Origin: Sphingobacterium yanglingense
Lineage (GTDB): Bacteria > Bacteroidota > Bacteroidia > Sphingobacteriales > Sphingobacteriaceae
Assembly (NCBI RefSeq): GCF_004363245.1
Contig: NZ_SNYV01000016.1
Coordinates: 186,001-250,000 of the forward strand
Direction of reading: 5' to 3'
DNA length: 64,000 nt
The notes under the pieces were generated by a model that saw nothing but the letters and a program-made list of their open reading frames with translations, searched no databases and was not told the origin of the DNA. A program made the position numbers and the translations under genes. Shown in pieces: positions 43,666-52,070 of this stretch (its first letter is position 1; each line of letters opens with the position of its first letter).

Positions 43666-43849
43666 TTAATATATAGGGTCTTTTTTACTTTCAATTTTTA
43701 GATTATCTTCTTTTCTCACCAAGATAATTAAGTACCTTTGTCAATAGCTAATTGCAAAAATAATACATTTCCGTTATAATAAAATCCTTGATTAAAGAGG
43801 AGTGCTAAATATTTGATTTTATTTAGCTTTAAATTGAATTCTGCATAGA
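43666..43849. promoter_or_regulatory. Divergent control region between ammonia lyase and halogenase-like genes
   Basis: This 184-nt AT-rich stretch must hold promoters for the main pigment operon (minus) and the flavin enzyme (plus). I see only imperfect -7 boxes: TATCTTGG on the minus strand near 43725 with an upstream TTG, and TACATTTC on the plus strand near 43763. An 8-bp inverted repeat GCTAAATA (43804-43811) / TATTTAGC (43820-43827) lies just before the plus-strand gene. No precise promoter can be fixed. Confidence 0.4.
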
Positions 43850-45118
43850 ATGAATACAAGCGAAGTTGACATTTTGATTATCGGAGCAGGCCCTTCTGGC
43901 TGTGTGGCCGCAGGGTACCTACAGCAACAGGGCGCAAATATCAAAGTTGTGGAAAAGAGCAAATTTCCCAGGCTAGTAGTCGGAGAGAGTCTCATCCCTC
44001 GTGTCATGGACCACTTTGAAGAAGCTGGCCTTTTGGGCAACCTAGACAAGCAGAATTTTCAAAAAAAACCTGGTGCTCGTTTTATACGAGGACAGGTTAT
44101 CAGCATTTTTGATTTTAGTCAGAAATTTGGTGAAGGCTGGGACTGGACCTGGCAGATCCCGAGAGCAGACTTTGATATGGTCATGGCACAGACCCTTATC
44201 GACAAAGGCGTGGACATCAGTTTTGAAACAACTGTTACCGCAATATCTTTTGAAGGCACAAACTCTGTCACTACCGTTGTAGACAAAGAAGGAAAGGAAT
44301 CACAGATTAAGGCCAAATTTGTAATTGACTCTAGTGGGTATGGTCGGGTATTGCCGAGACTACTCCATTTGGATAAACCGTCAAAACTGAACCCGCACTC
44401 TGCAATCTTCTCGCATGTAAAGGATATTAACAGACCTGAAGGAATCGAAGGCACTCAAATTTCGTTTGATGTACTAGACACTGAAGTCTGGCTTTGGGTA
44501 ATTCCGTTCTCCAATGGAAATACCAGTCTTGGAATAGTCGCAGACACCGCATTTATTGAGAAACTGGCAGAAAATGGAGATACCGCACTCGCTTTACAAA
44601 GGGCTATCCAACTTTCAGACTTCTATGTCAAACGATTTGCGGGAACGGAGTTTCTTTTTGAGCCTATACATTTGAAAAACTATTCGGCAGCGGTCACCAA
44701 AATGTATGGAGATGGCTTTGCGCTTACCGGAAACAGTTCCGAATTTTTAGATCCGGTATTTTCATCGGGCGTATGCTTTGCCACCGAATCGGGCATCTTA
44801 GCCGCTAAACTGGCATGGAGGGAAATAAACGGTGAACAGATCGATTGGGAAAAGGATTTTACACAGTATATGCAACGGGGCATCGATGTATTCACGACAT
44901 ATGTCAAAGAGTGGTACACCGGAAATCTGCAAACATTATTCTTTCACAGACCCGAAAATCTGGATGTTAAAGAAAAGGTCTGTGCTGTATTGGCTGGATA
45001 TGTATGGAATGAGGAAAACCCATTCGTCAAGAAACATAACCGTGTCATCAGATCTATAGCCTATATGCTGGAAAACAATAAAGAACTATCTGATAATATT
45101 GAAAAAACATATAAATAA
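43850..45118 (+). CDS. FAD-dependent halogenase/oxidoreductase of the flexirubin locus
   Basis: The 422-residue flavoprotein has a GxGxxG fold (ILIIGAGPSGCVAAGYL), then VVGESLIPRVMDHF, QKKPGARFIRG with a conserved-type Lys, WTWQIPRADFD, which matches the WxWxIP motif of flavin halogenases, and NSSEFLDPVFSSGV. Chlorinated flexirubins are known, so a phenol-ring halogenase is likely; a hydroxylase or geranylgeranyl-reductase-like enzyme is the alternative. It is the only pigment gene on the plus strand and needs a separate flavin reductase, which is not seen here. Confidence 0.83.
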   Translation: MNTSEVDILIIGAGPSGCVAAGYLQQQGANIKVVEKSKFPRLVVGESLIPRVMDHFEEAGLLGNLDKQNFQKKPGARFIRGQVISIFDFSQKFGEGWDWTWQIPRADFDMVMAQTLIDKGVDISFETTVTAISFEGTNSVTTVVDKEGKESQIKAKFVIDSSGYGRVLPRLLHLDKPSKLNPHSAIFSHVKDINRPEGIEGTQISFDVLDTEVWLWVIPFSNGNTSLGIVADTAFIEKLAENGDTALALQRAIQLSDFYVKRFAGTEFLFEPIHLKNYSAAVTKMYGDGFALTGNSSEFLDPVFSSGVCFATESGILAAKLAWREINGEQIDWEKDFTQYMQRGIDVFTTYVKEWYTGNLQTLFFHRPENLDVKEKVCAVLAGYVWNEENPFVKKHNRVIRSIAYMLENNKELSDNIEKTYK

Positions 45119-45150
45119 GAAAAGGAGGTTAAAAACCTCCTTTTCTTATT
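45114..45150. terminator. Bidirectional terminator between convergent genes
   Basis: A perfect 17-bp inverted repeat (45114-45130 and 45134-45150) with a 3-nt loop has AATAAGAAAAGGAGGTT as its left arm. A-rich and T-rich arm ends give a U-run in both directions. The left arm contains the end of the halogenase-like gene's stop codon and the right arm ends at the stop codon of the isomerase-like gene. Confidence 0.92.
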
Positions 45151-45998
45151 TACTTTATTAGCTTTCTAAAGTTTGCCACACTCACGCAAACATCTTTTTT
45201 ACTATTCTCCCAATTATATTCATATTCGGCAGACAGCATTCCTTTAAACTTCTGACGTTTCAATTCATCAATGACCCCCTGCAAAGGCAACTTACCCGTC
45301 CCCCAGTGTACATCATGCGCCTTCTTATTTCCAAACTCATTCAAATCTTTAAAATGAAGATGAAATATATGCCCTTCCAACTGTTTTAGGCAAGCGATCG
45401 GATCCAAACCTGAACGCATCCAGTGCCCTACATCTGCCGCTGCACCCATTAATTTGCTCCGACCTTCCAAAGACTTTAGGACAACTTCTGGATTCCAGTA
45501 TTTGGAAGGTTCAGGATGATTATGCAATGCCGCCTTAATCTGATACTTGTCACAAAGACGGGATACAATATCCAAATGAGCATCCGATGGCTCTACATTG
45601 ATAACCTGTATCCCCATGTCTTTTGCAAAAGCAAAAACCTTATCCCATTCCTCAGCATCCTGCGCTCCTACCACACCGAAAGCGTGTAAAGTCACTCCTT
45701 TTTCTTTCAAAAGTTTCTTAACAAGACGCCTTCCCTCGGAGGATAACTGATAGCCCATCTTCTCTGTACTACCTGCACCGATAGTCTGTCCCGGATAGGC
45801 TTCAACATAGCCCAGATTACAGCTATCTAACTTGTCTAAAGCTTCAGCGAAGGAAAACAAACGAAAGGTATAAGCCTGTGCACCCAGCTTCCAACCGAGG
45901 CGTTCCTCTGGTCTATCTTTGGATGATTTACTAGTGCTGAAGGATAAAAAAAGTACCCCCAGCGCAATCACAAGCATAAATAAATTGATCTTTCTCAT
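45150..45998 (-). CDS. Exported sugar phosphate isomerase/epimerase-like TIM barrel protein
   Basis: From the ATG at 45998 the protein has 282 residues: a hydrophobic signal or anchor (MRKINLFMLVIALGVLFLSF), then a xylose-isomerase-like barrel with likely metal ligands in VINVEPSDAHLD, ALHNHPEPSKYW, AADVGHWMRSG and HLHFKDLNEFG. The frame extends to 46055 but would run into gltX. The family isomerises or epimerises sugars or related polyols; the substrate is not readable. It follows gltX at 31 nt and may share its transcript. Confidence 0.87.
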   Translation of the reverse strand: MRKINLFMLVIALGVLFLSFSTSKSSKDRPEERLGWKLGAQAYTFRLFSFAEALDKLDSCNLGYVEAYPGQTIGAGSTEKMGYQLSSEGRRLVKKLLKEKGVTLHAFGVVGAQDAEEWDKVFAFAKDMGIQVINVEPSDAHLDIVSRLCDKYQIKAALHNHPEPSKYWNPEVVLKSLEGRSKLMGAAADVGHWMRSGLDPIACLKQLEGHIFHLHFKDLNEFGNKKAHDVHWGTGKLPLQGVIDELKRQKFKGMLSAEYEYNWENSKKDVCVSVANFRKLIK

Positions 45999-46029
45999 AA
46001 AGTTTGGTTTAGATTCTAAAGAATCTAAG

Positions 46030-47550
46030 TTAACCATTAAATATATCGAGTGCAATTTTTACACGCTTTATAACTTCTTTTTTTCCAAGAAGCTCAGCGA
46101 TAACAAATACATCTGGTCCAAATTTTCCTCCAACCAACATGATACGGAAAGGCATCATCAGTTCTCCAATTTTCATTCCTGAAGCTTGTACACGCTCTTT
46201 GAAGAAAGGTTCTACAACTGAAGCTTCCCAATCCAACGGTTCAAAATCCACCATAATATCTTCGAAGAATTTAGTTTTATCGGCATTCCATTTAGGCTTG
46301 ACCGCATCGACGTCATAACCCGCTGGTGACTGGAAAAAGAAAGACGCCTGTGCCCAGAAATCAGACAAATAAGTCATTCTCTCTTTCACGACCGACAATA
46401 CTTTAATAACGGCATCATCTTCAACGGCAGTAGCACCGTGTTCTGTTAGGCTATCCTTTACAAGTGGTAAAAGATCAGTATCAGTGCTGTTTTTAATCCA
46501 TTCGTGGTTGAACCATTTCGCTTTTTCAAAGTCGAACTTAGCTCCGGATTTATTGATTCTATCGACCGAGAACTTGGTAATCAACTCAGGCAATGTAAAT
46601 ATTTCTTGTTCTGTCCCGTCATTCCAGCCCAACACTCCCAACATATTGACAAAAGCCTCTGGTAAGAAACCTAACTCTCTAAATCCTTTCGTCACGTCGC
46701 CGGTTTTGGCATCGGTCCAGTTCATTGCGTATACCGGAAATCCTAATCGGTCTCCATCACGCTTACTCAACTTACCATTACCATCTGGTTTTAAGATCAA
46801 TGGTAGGTGTGCCCACTGCGGCATTTGATCAGCCCAGCCTAAATATTCCCAAAGCAATAAATGAACAGGTGCCGAAGGCAACCATTCCTCACCTCTGAAT
46901 ATATGTGATATCTCCATCGCCTTATCATCAACAACTACTGCTAAGTGATACGTAGGCATGCCATCTGCTTTCAATAAAACTTTATCATCGACTAGCTTTG
47001 TCTCAAATGAAACCCGCCCACGAATCATATCATCAAAAGAAACAGTATGGTCCTCAGGCATTTTAATACGAATGGTATGAGGCGCATTGGCATTTAATAA
47101 TTCTTGCGTCTCTTCGGCCGACAAATTCAATGAGTTACGTAAACCCAGCCTATTCTCATGTGAATAACGGAAGTTAGGCTCCACTTGTCTGAGCGCATCA
47201 AGCTCCTCCGATGTATCAAAGGCATAGTAAGCATAGCCTGCTGCAACCAATTGTTCTGCATACTGTCTATAAGATGGTTTACGCTCACTTTGACGATAAG
47301 GACCAAAAGCGCCAGGCTGGGAAGGACTCTCGTCCGGCAAGATACCACACCAAGACAAACACTCGTTAATATACTCTTCTGCTCCCGGAACAAAACGAGT
47401 CTGATCGGTATCTTCAATTCTTAGGATAAATTCTCCGTCATGCTGTTTTGCAAACAGATAATTGAACAAGGCTGTCCGTACTCCACCTAAATGTAATCCT
47501 CCTGTAGGACTTGGTGCGAAGCGCACTCTAACTTTTTTCTGCGAACTCAT
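46030..47550 (-). CDS. gltX: Glutamyl-tRNA synthetase
   Basis: GltX charges tRNA-Glu. The 506-residue class I enzyme has the HIGH-type motif in RFAPSPTGGLHLGGVRTALF and the KMSKS-type motif in GKLSKRDGDRLGFPV, with ILRIEDTDQTR between. A -7 box ends 4 nt before the ATG. Confidence 0.97.
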   Translation of the reverse strand: MSSQKKVRVRFAPSPTGGLHLGGVRTALFNYLFAKQHDGEFILRIEDTDQTRFVPGAEEYINECLSWCGILPDESPSQPGAFGPYRQSERKPSYRQYAEQLVAAGYAYYAFDTSEELDALRQVEPNFRYSHENRLGLRNSLNLSAEETQELLNANAPHTIRIKMPEDHTVSFDDMIRGRVSFETKLVDDKVLLKADGMPTYHLAVVVDDKAMEISHIFRGEEWLPSAPVHLLLWEYLGWADQMPQWAHLPLILKPDGNGKLSKRDGDRLGFPVYAMNWTDAKTGDVTKGFRELGFLPEAFVNMLGVLGWNDGTEQEIFTLPELITKFSVDRINKSGAKFDFEKAKWFNHEWIKNSTDTDLLPLVKDSLTEHGATAVEDDAVIKVLSVVKERMTYLSDFWAQASFFFQSPAGYDVDAVKPKWNADKTKFFEDIMVDFEPLDWEASVVEPFFKERVQASGMKIGELMMPFRIMLVGGKFGPDVFVIAELLGKKEVIKRVKIALDIFNG

Positions 47551-47554
47551 ATCG

Positions 47555-47562
47555 CAAAATTA
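47555..47562 (-). promoter_or_regulatory. -7 element TAATTTTG of gltX
   Basis: On the minus strand TAATTTTG (47562-47555) matches the consensus exactly and ends 4 nt before the gltX ATG. The same layout precedes the QueD-like gene at 5142. A leaderless or very short-leader transcript is implied. No -33 TTG is visible. Confidence 0.5.
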
Positions 47563-47682
47563 CTTATTTCTAAATGATTCCTGTAATATAGAATCTGTAA
47601 AGTTATAAATTAAGGCAAGCCCCCATATTTTAAAAGAAATCTTCAATAAAATCGTTATTTTGCATATCGATTCACTAAAAAA

Positions 47683-48906
47683 ATGAACCCATACAAGTAT
47701 AATAAACAGGTTTGGAAAATCGTACTGCTGTTTTTCGCAGCAATGATTGGCATCGCCTCGCTCCTATACACCAATTACCTAGTTAAAAATCTATCCTCAT
47801 CCGAACGGACCAAAGCAGAGGTATGGGCCATGAGCACACGGAGTATTATGTCCATGCCTGATGTGGATGACGAATTTATCAGCTTTGTCTATGCCGTACG
47901 GGATAGTCTATCGCTACCGGCAATTATTACAGACGCAAAAGGAAATATTATTTTTTGGAGAGACCTTGACAGCACTAAAACCAACATACAGGCAGAAGTC
48001 GAGCATAAAAAAGGATTGGTATACGATACCGATTACTTTCAAAAACAACTGCACACAATGAAAGGCATGCACCCTCCTATCATGCTGGATTTAGATACAG
48101 GCGAATCCTGGTTTGTCTATTATAAGGACTCCAGTGCACTACAACAGCTACGTATATTTCCTTACATACAGCTTTCACTTATTGCTATATTCCTGGTTAT
48201 AGCTTACACGGTATTTAATTCCATCAAGAAATCAGAGCAAAACCTCGTATGGGTAGGTATGGCAAAAGAAGCGGCACACCAACTTGGCACCCCCATATCT
48301 TCACTAATGGGCTGGATAGAGCTCATACGACTAAAATACAATGCTGAAAATGATGATGTAGTCAACGAAATGGAACGGGATGTACAAAGACTAGAAATCG
48401 TAGCAGACCGTTTTTCAAAAATAGGGTCCACCCCCTCACTTTCCAATCACAACGTCTATCTCGTAGTCAACGATTTCATGAACTACTTCAAAATACGGAC
48501 AAGTGACAAAATCACTTTTATATTAGAGGGGGACAGACATGTTGAAGCAATGTTGAATGTGCCATTATTTGATTGGATTATAGAAAATTTATTAAAAAAT
48601 GCGGTAAATGCGATTGGAACAGAGGGCACTATAAAAGTATCGATTACTGAAAATATTGCAAAAGAAGAAATTTTTATAGACATTAGTGATACGGGGAAAG
48701 GTATTCCCCGTTCAAATTTCGAAACCATATTCCAACCTGGATTCACCACAAGAAAAAGAGGGTGGGGACTGGGATTAAGTCTAACTATGCGTATGGTTAG
48801 CTACCATAAAGGGCAAATTTTCGTTAAAGAATCAGAAATAGGAAAAGGAACAACTTTCAGAATAATACTAAAAAGCAACTTAAAATATGAACCTACTCAA
48901 GTCTGA
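47683..48906 (+). CDS. Membrane sensor histidine kinase (PorY candidate)
   Basis: The 407-residue kinase has an N-terminal helix (about 13-32), a periplasmic loop (about 33-155), a second helix (about 157-178), a phospho-acceptor His in AKEAAHQLGTPISSLMGW, and ATP-binding boxes (ENLLKNAVNAIG, DISDTGKGIPRS, RKRGWGLGLSLTMRMV). No response regulator gene is adjacent. The architecture fits the Bacteroidota kinases to which PorY, the proposed partner of PorX, belongs; a porX gene lies 10 kb downstream. That pairing is a guess. Confidence 0.88.
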   Translation: MNPYKYNKQVWKIVLLFFAAMIGIASLLYTNYLVKNLSSSERTKAEVWAMSTRSIMSMPDVDDEFISFVYAVRDSLSLPAIITDAKGNIIFWRDLDSTKTNIQAEVEHKKGLVYDTDYFQKQLHTMKGMHPPIMLDLDTGESWFVYYKDSSALQQLRIFPYIQLSLIAIFLVIAYTVFNSIKKSEQNLVWVGMAKEAAHQLGTPISSLMGWIELIRLKYNAENDDVVNEMERDVQRLEIVADRFSKIGSTPSLSNHNVYLVVNDFMNYFKIRTSDKITFILEGDRHVEAMLNVPLFDWIIENLLKNAVNAIGTEGTIKVSITENIAKEEIFIDISDTGKGIPRSNFETIFQPGFTTRKRGWGLGLSLTMRMVSYHKGQIFVKESEIGKGTTFRIILKSNLKYEPTQV

Positions 48907-49405
48907 TGAATACCCAGCCATATACGACGACTATATCGAAACGATTGTTGGCGACATAAAAGAAGAGCTCATAAATCAGTTAGAGACTTTTCCCGACTTT
49001 ATAAAAGCAATTCCTGACGAATTAGGAACCTATACCTATGCTGAAGGAAAATGGACAGTTAAGGAAATCCTCTGCCACATCATCGACACAGAGCGCGTCA
49101 TGGCCTATCGCGCTTTACGCTTCGCGCGAAATGATATGACTGCCCTTGCCTCCTTTGAACAGGATGAATTTGTTGCCAATGGAAGACATAATGAAAGGAC
49201 ATTCGAGAGTATCATTGAAGAGTTTATTATGGTTCGAAAATCAAACCTCATATTATTCGATACATTCAATGAACACGAATTAGCGCGAAAGGGAATGGCA
49301 TCTGATCGACTAATCAGTGTACGGGCCTTTATCTATGTTGTCGCTGGCCATCTAAATCACCATCGAATAATTTTACAGGAACGATATCTTAAAACTCAAG
49401 AATAA
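48887..49405 (+). CDS. DinB-superfamily protein
   Basis: The 172-residue four-helix protein has the DinB-type metal ligands in KEILCHIIDTERVMAYRA and VAGHLNHHRIIL and the KWTVKE motif (YAEGKWTVKEI). Family members include thiol-dependent S-transferases (bacillithiol- or mycothiol-type), but the activity here is unknown. The start overlaps the kinase gene by 20 nt. Confidence 0.88.
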   Translation: MNLLKSDEYPAIYDDYIETIVGDIKEELINQLETFPDFIKAIPDELGTYTYAEGKWTVKEILCHIIDTERVMAYRALRFARNDMTALASFEQDEFVANGRHNERTFESIIEEFIMVRKSNLILFDTFNEHELARKGMASDRLISVRAFIYVVAGHLNHHRIILQERYLKTQE

Positions 49406-49410
49406 AGGAC

Positions 49411-49842
49411 ATGATTTGGTTTAGAACATACACGTTAGAAGAGGTCAACAACATATTTGATAAATACATGACCAAATTGTTGGAAGTAAAAGCCATTGAA
49501 ATTCATGACGACAGCATTGTAGCCACAATGCCTATTACTGACAACGTACGTCAGCCTTTCGGCATATTACACGGAGGAGCTTCGGTAGTATTGGCAGAGT
49601 CTATTGGTAGCGTGGCCTCAAACCTGATTATTGATACCGACAAATATGCTGGCGTTGGCCTAGACATCAATGCAAACCACGTCCGCTCGGCATCCGAAGG
49701 CTTACTCAGAGCTGTTTGTGCGCCAGTACATATTGGTAAGACCACTCATGTATGGGACATCAAAATGTACGATGACAAGGGCTATTTAATTTGTATTTCA
49801 AGACTTACGGTAGCTATTATTGAAAAATCAAGAGTAATGTAA
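49411..49842 (+). CDS. PaaI-type hotdog thioesterase
   Basis: The 143-residue thioesterase has the pattern PFGILHGGASVVLAESIGSV, with the catalytic residues of the PaaI/YdiI class in GILHGGA and the following helix, and LDINANHVRSASEG. It would hydrolyse acyl- or aroyl-CoA; DHNA-CoA of the menaquinone pathway is one possible substrate, but no men gene is near. It follows the DinB gene after 5 nt and ends at a hairpin. Confidence 0.87.
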   Translation: MIWFRTYTLEEVNNIFDKYMTKLLEVKAIEIHDDSIVATMPITDNVRQPFGILHGGASVVLAESIGSVASNLIIDTDKYAGVGLDINANHVRSASEGLLRAVCAPVHIGKTTHVWDIKMYDDKGYLICISRLTVAIIEKSRVM

Positions 49843-49914
49843 AACATTTTCAACCTTAAATTGTAGTAATACTATATACCATCATTTATTGGTTATATGA
49901 TACGGTTTAGGTTT

Positions 49915-49952
49915 ATAGAGAGACGTCGCCCATCGAAGTCTCTCTATTTTTA
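49915..49952 (+). terminator. Intrinsic terminator after the kinase/DinB/thioesterase operon
   Basis: ATAGAGAGAC (49915-49924) pairs with GTCTCTCTAT (49938-49947), followed by a T-run. Confidence 0.8.
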
Positions 49953-50057
49953 TACTACTGCAACCGTTTGCTTGAGATATTTCTCTTCTTTAAATGAATA
50001 AATTTTATTAGTCTTGTAGTTAGAAAAAACTTAAACTTTACAAAATATAATCAATCA

Positions 50058-51350
50058 ATGGATTCTAAAAACCTAAACGCTCAAAATGGTCAATCTACAG
50101 TTGGCCCAATGATAATCATCGGAGCTCTTTTTTTTATTTTCGGTTTTGTCACATGGCTCAATTCGCTTTTGATTCCCTACCTGCGTATTGCATGTGAACT
50201 GACAGAAGTTCAATCGTATTTCGTAACCTTTGCCTTCTACATTGCCTACCTAGTTATGGCACCGGTTTCTACTTGGGTACTTGACAAATACGGTTTCAAA
50301 AAGGGAATGTCTATCTCTTTAGGCATCATGGCCATAGGAGCATTATTATTTATACCAGCCGCATTTTCACGTACCTATGTCATATTCTTACTTGGCTTGT
50401 TTATTATGGGAGGAGGTTTAGCTATACTTCAGACAGCATCAAATCCCTATATTACCATAATAGGCCCTGTTGAAACAGCAGCGAAACGTATCAGTATCAT
50501 GGGTATCTGTAATAAATTTGCAGGCGCTGCAGCTCCAGTTATACTCGGATTGTTCCTAAATCTAGGCGAGGCTGATAAAATAACAAAACAAGTTGACTCC
50601 ATGAGTCCGACCGAATACGCCGCGGCATTAGACCAAGTAGCCTTACAGGTAGTTAACCCTTATATAGGTATTGTTATCGTTTTGATTGTACTATCAATCT
50701 GGATTTCAAAAGCAAACCTTCCAGAGGTAAAAGGAGACGAAGAAGAAACAGCAGACCATCACACTGTCTCAGAGGACAAGAAAAGCATCTGGAGCTTCCC
50801 CCATGTTATCTTAGGATTTATCACTTTATTCCTATATGTAGGGGTTGAGGTATTAGCAGGAGATACCATTATTGCTTATGGCGTTTCTCAAGGAGTGAGC
50901 CTAGAAGACGCTAAATTCTTTACAGGTTTCACTATGGGAGCCATGGTAGTAGGTTATATCATAGGTATTATATGTATCCCAAAATACCTAAGCCAAGAGA
51001 ATGCATTAAAACTATGTGCACTTTTAGGCATCAGCTTTACCGTTGCAATCGTATTCACATCAGGGATGACCTCTTTACTATTTGTTGCTCTATTGGGTCT
51101 AGCCAACTCGCTGATATGGCCAGCGATATGGCCTCTAGCGCTCAAAGGCGTAGGCAAGTTTACAAGTGCTGCTTCTGGTTTATTAGTGATGGGTATAGCA
51201 GGTGGAGCTATTATCCCCCTAATCTATGGACAAATTGCACATGCCATTGGTTCACATCAAGCATACTGGATAGCATTACCTTGTTATCTATTCATACTGT
51301 ATTACGCTATTTCCGGTCACAAAGCAGGAAAAAAGAATGTAACACATTAG
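50058..51350 (+). CDS. Sugar MFS transporter (FucP/NagP/GluP class)
   Basis: The 430-residue protein has about 12 membrane helices. Class motifs include FGFVTWLNSLLIPYLRIACE, MGGGLAILQTASNPYITIIG and ALLGLANSLIWPAIWPLALK. Members carry glucose, galactose, fucose or N-acetylglucosamine with protons across the inner membrane. The sugar cannot be fixed from sequence and no sugar-use gene is next to it. It stands alone between two terminators. Confidence 0.92.
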   Translation: MDSKNLNAQNGQSTVGPMIIIGALFFIFGFVTWLNSLLIPYLRIACELTEVQSYFVTFAFYIAYLVMAPVSTWVLDKYGFKKGMSISLGIMAIGALLFIPAAFSRTYVIFLLGLFIMGGGLAILQTASNPYITIIGPVETAAKRISIMGICNKFAGAAAPVILGLFLNLGEADKITKQVDSMSPTEYAAALDQVALQVVNPYIGIVIVLIVLSIWISKANLPEVKGDEEETADHHTVSEDKKSIWSFPHVILGFITLFLYVGVEVLAGDTIIAYGVSQGVSLEDAKFFTGFTMGAMVVGYIIGIICIPKYLSQENALKLCALLGISFTVAIVFTSGMTSLLFVALLGLANSLIWPAIWPLALKGVGKFTSAASGLLVMGIAGGAIIPLIYGQIAHAIGSHQAYWIALPCYLFILYYAISGHKAGKKNVTH

Positions 51351-51364
51351 TCAGTAAACACACC

Positions 51365-51414
51365 GCATCAAGCAAAACGGCATTGGGATACCCCAATGCC
51401 GTTTTGCTTGATGC
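51365..51414. terminator. Long perfect hairpin between convergent genes
   Basis: A 23-bp perfect inverted repeat (51365-51387 and 51392-51414) with loop ATAC has the core AAACGGCATTGGG / CCCAATGCCGTTT. It ends at the stop codon of the cyclo-ligase gene. It should terminate the sugar transporter transcript and probably the opposite one. The stem is longer than usual for a terminator. Confidence 0.85.
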
Positions 51415-51983
51415 TAAAAGCGATACAATGCTGTAGGGCTAATGCAATATTTCAACCTAATATCCCAAATACCAACATCAGTTATCTCTGCTACAGGCTC
51501 ATAATAACTTAGACCAATAGTAGCAATATCTGGTCTGCACCGAGCCAAAAAGCGATCGTAAAATCCCTTACCATATCCGACTCTATTTCCTAGAGTATCC
51601 ACGACCAACAAAGGAACAAGCACGACATCCAGTGCAGACTCTTCGACCATGACACCCCCTACAGGCTCCAAAACACCCCATTTATTAGCTTCAAAAACAG
51701 TATGCTCGTCCCATAAGTAATGAACCATCTCGTGGCTTTCAAAATCAGATCTTGACACCACAAACCGCACATCCGGTCGATTCTCTTGTATCCATTCTTT
51801 AAATCTTAAGGTATCTGGCTCTCTAAATTGCTGTATGGGTAAATAGATGTGTATATAAGTCGATTTAGACCAATCCATGGTTTTCAAAGTAGTGAAAAGA
51901 GCTTCCTCAAAGGCAGCCTGAGTATCGTCATTAAGTGCCAGTCGTCTTGCTTTATACAATAAACGTAGTTCTCTCTTGGTCAT
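51414..51983 (-). CDS. 5-formyltetrahydrofolate cyclo-ligase
   Basis: This enzyme uses ATP to turn 5-formyl-THF into 5,10-methenyl-THF. The 189-residue protein starts MTKRELRLLYKARRLALND and has the family block VPLLVVDTLGNRVGYGKGFY and the following DRFLARC. Confidence 0.94.
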   Translation of the reverse strand: MTKRELRLLYKARRLALNDDTQAAFEEALFTTLKTMDWSKSTYIHIYLPIQQFREPDTLRFKEWIQENRPDVRFVVSRSDFESHEMVHYLWDEHTVFEANKWGVLEPVGGVMVEESALDVVLVPLLVVDTLGNRVGYGKGFYDRFLARCRPDIATIGLSYYEPVAEITDVGIWDIRLKYCISPTALYRF

Positions 51984-52003
51984 GCGCGCTGTAATTTGTA
52001 AAT

Positions 52004-52042
52004 CAAAAAAAACGGCCTTGCAGCTGAGCGCTTACAAGACCG
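52004..52042 (-). terminator. Intrinsic terminator of efp
   Basis: On the minus strand CGGTCTTG (52042-52035) pairs with CAAGGCCG (52020-52013), with one G-U pair, followed by eight T residues. Confidence 0.85.
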
Positions 52043-52070
52043 AATAATCAACCTAAACCTAAAATCTTTA

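Noticed and set aside
45999..46055. N-terminal extension of the isomerase-like protein
   Set aside because: It would overlap the end of gltX, whereas the ATG at 45998 opens directly on a signal sequence.
49843..50057. Promoter of the sugar MFS transporter gene
   Set aside because: No good TAnnTTTG box with a spaced TTG was found after the terminator; a start site cannot be named.
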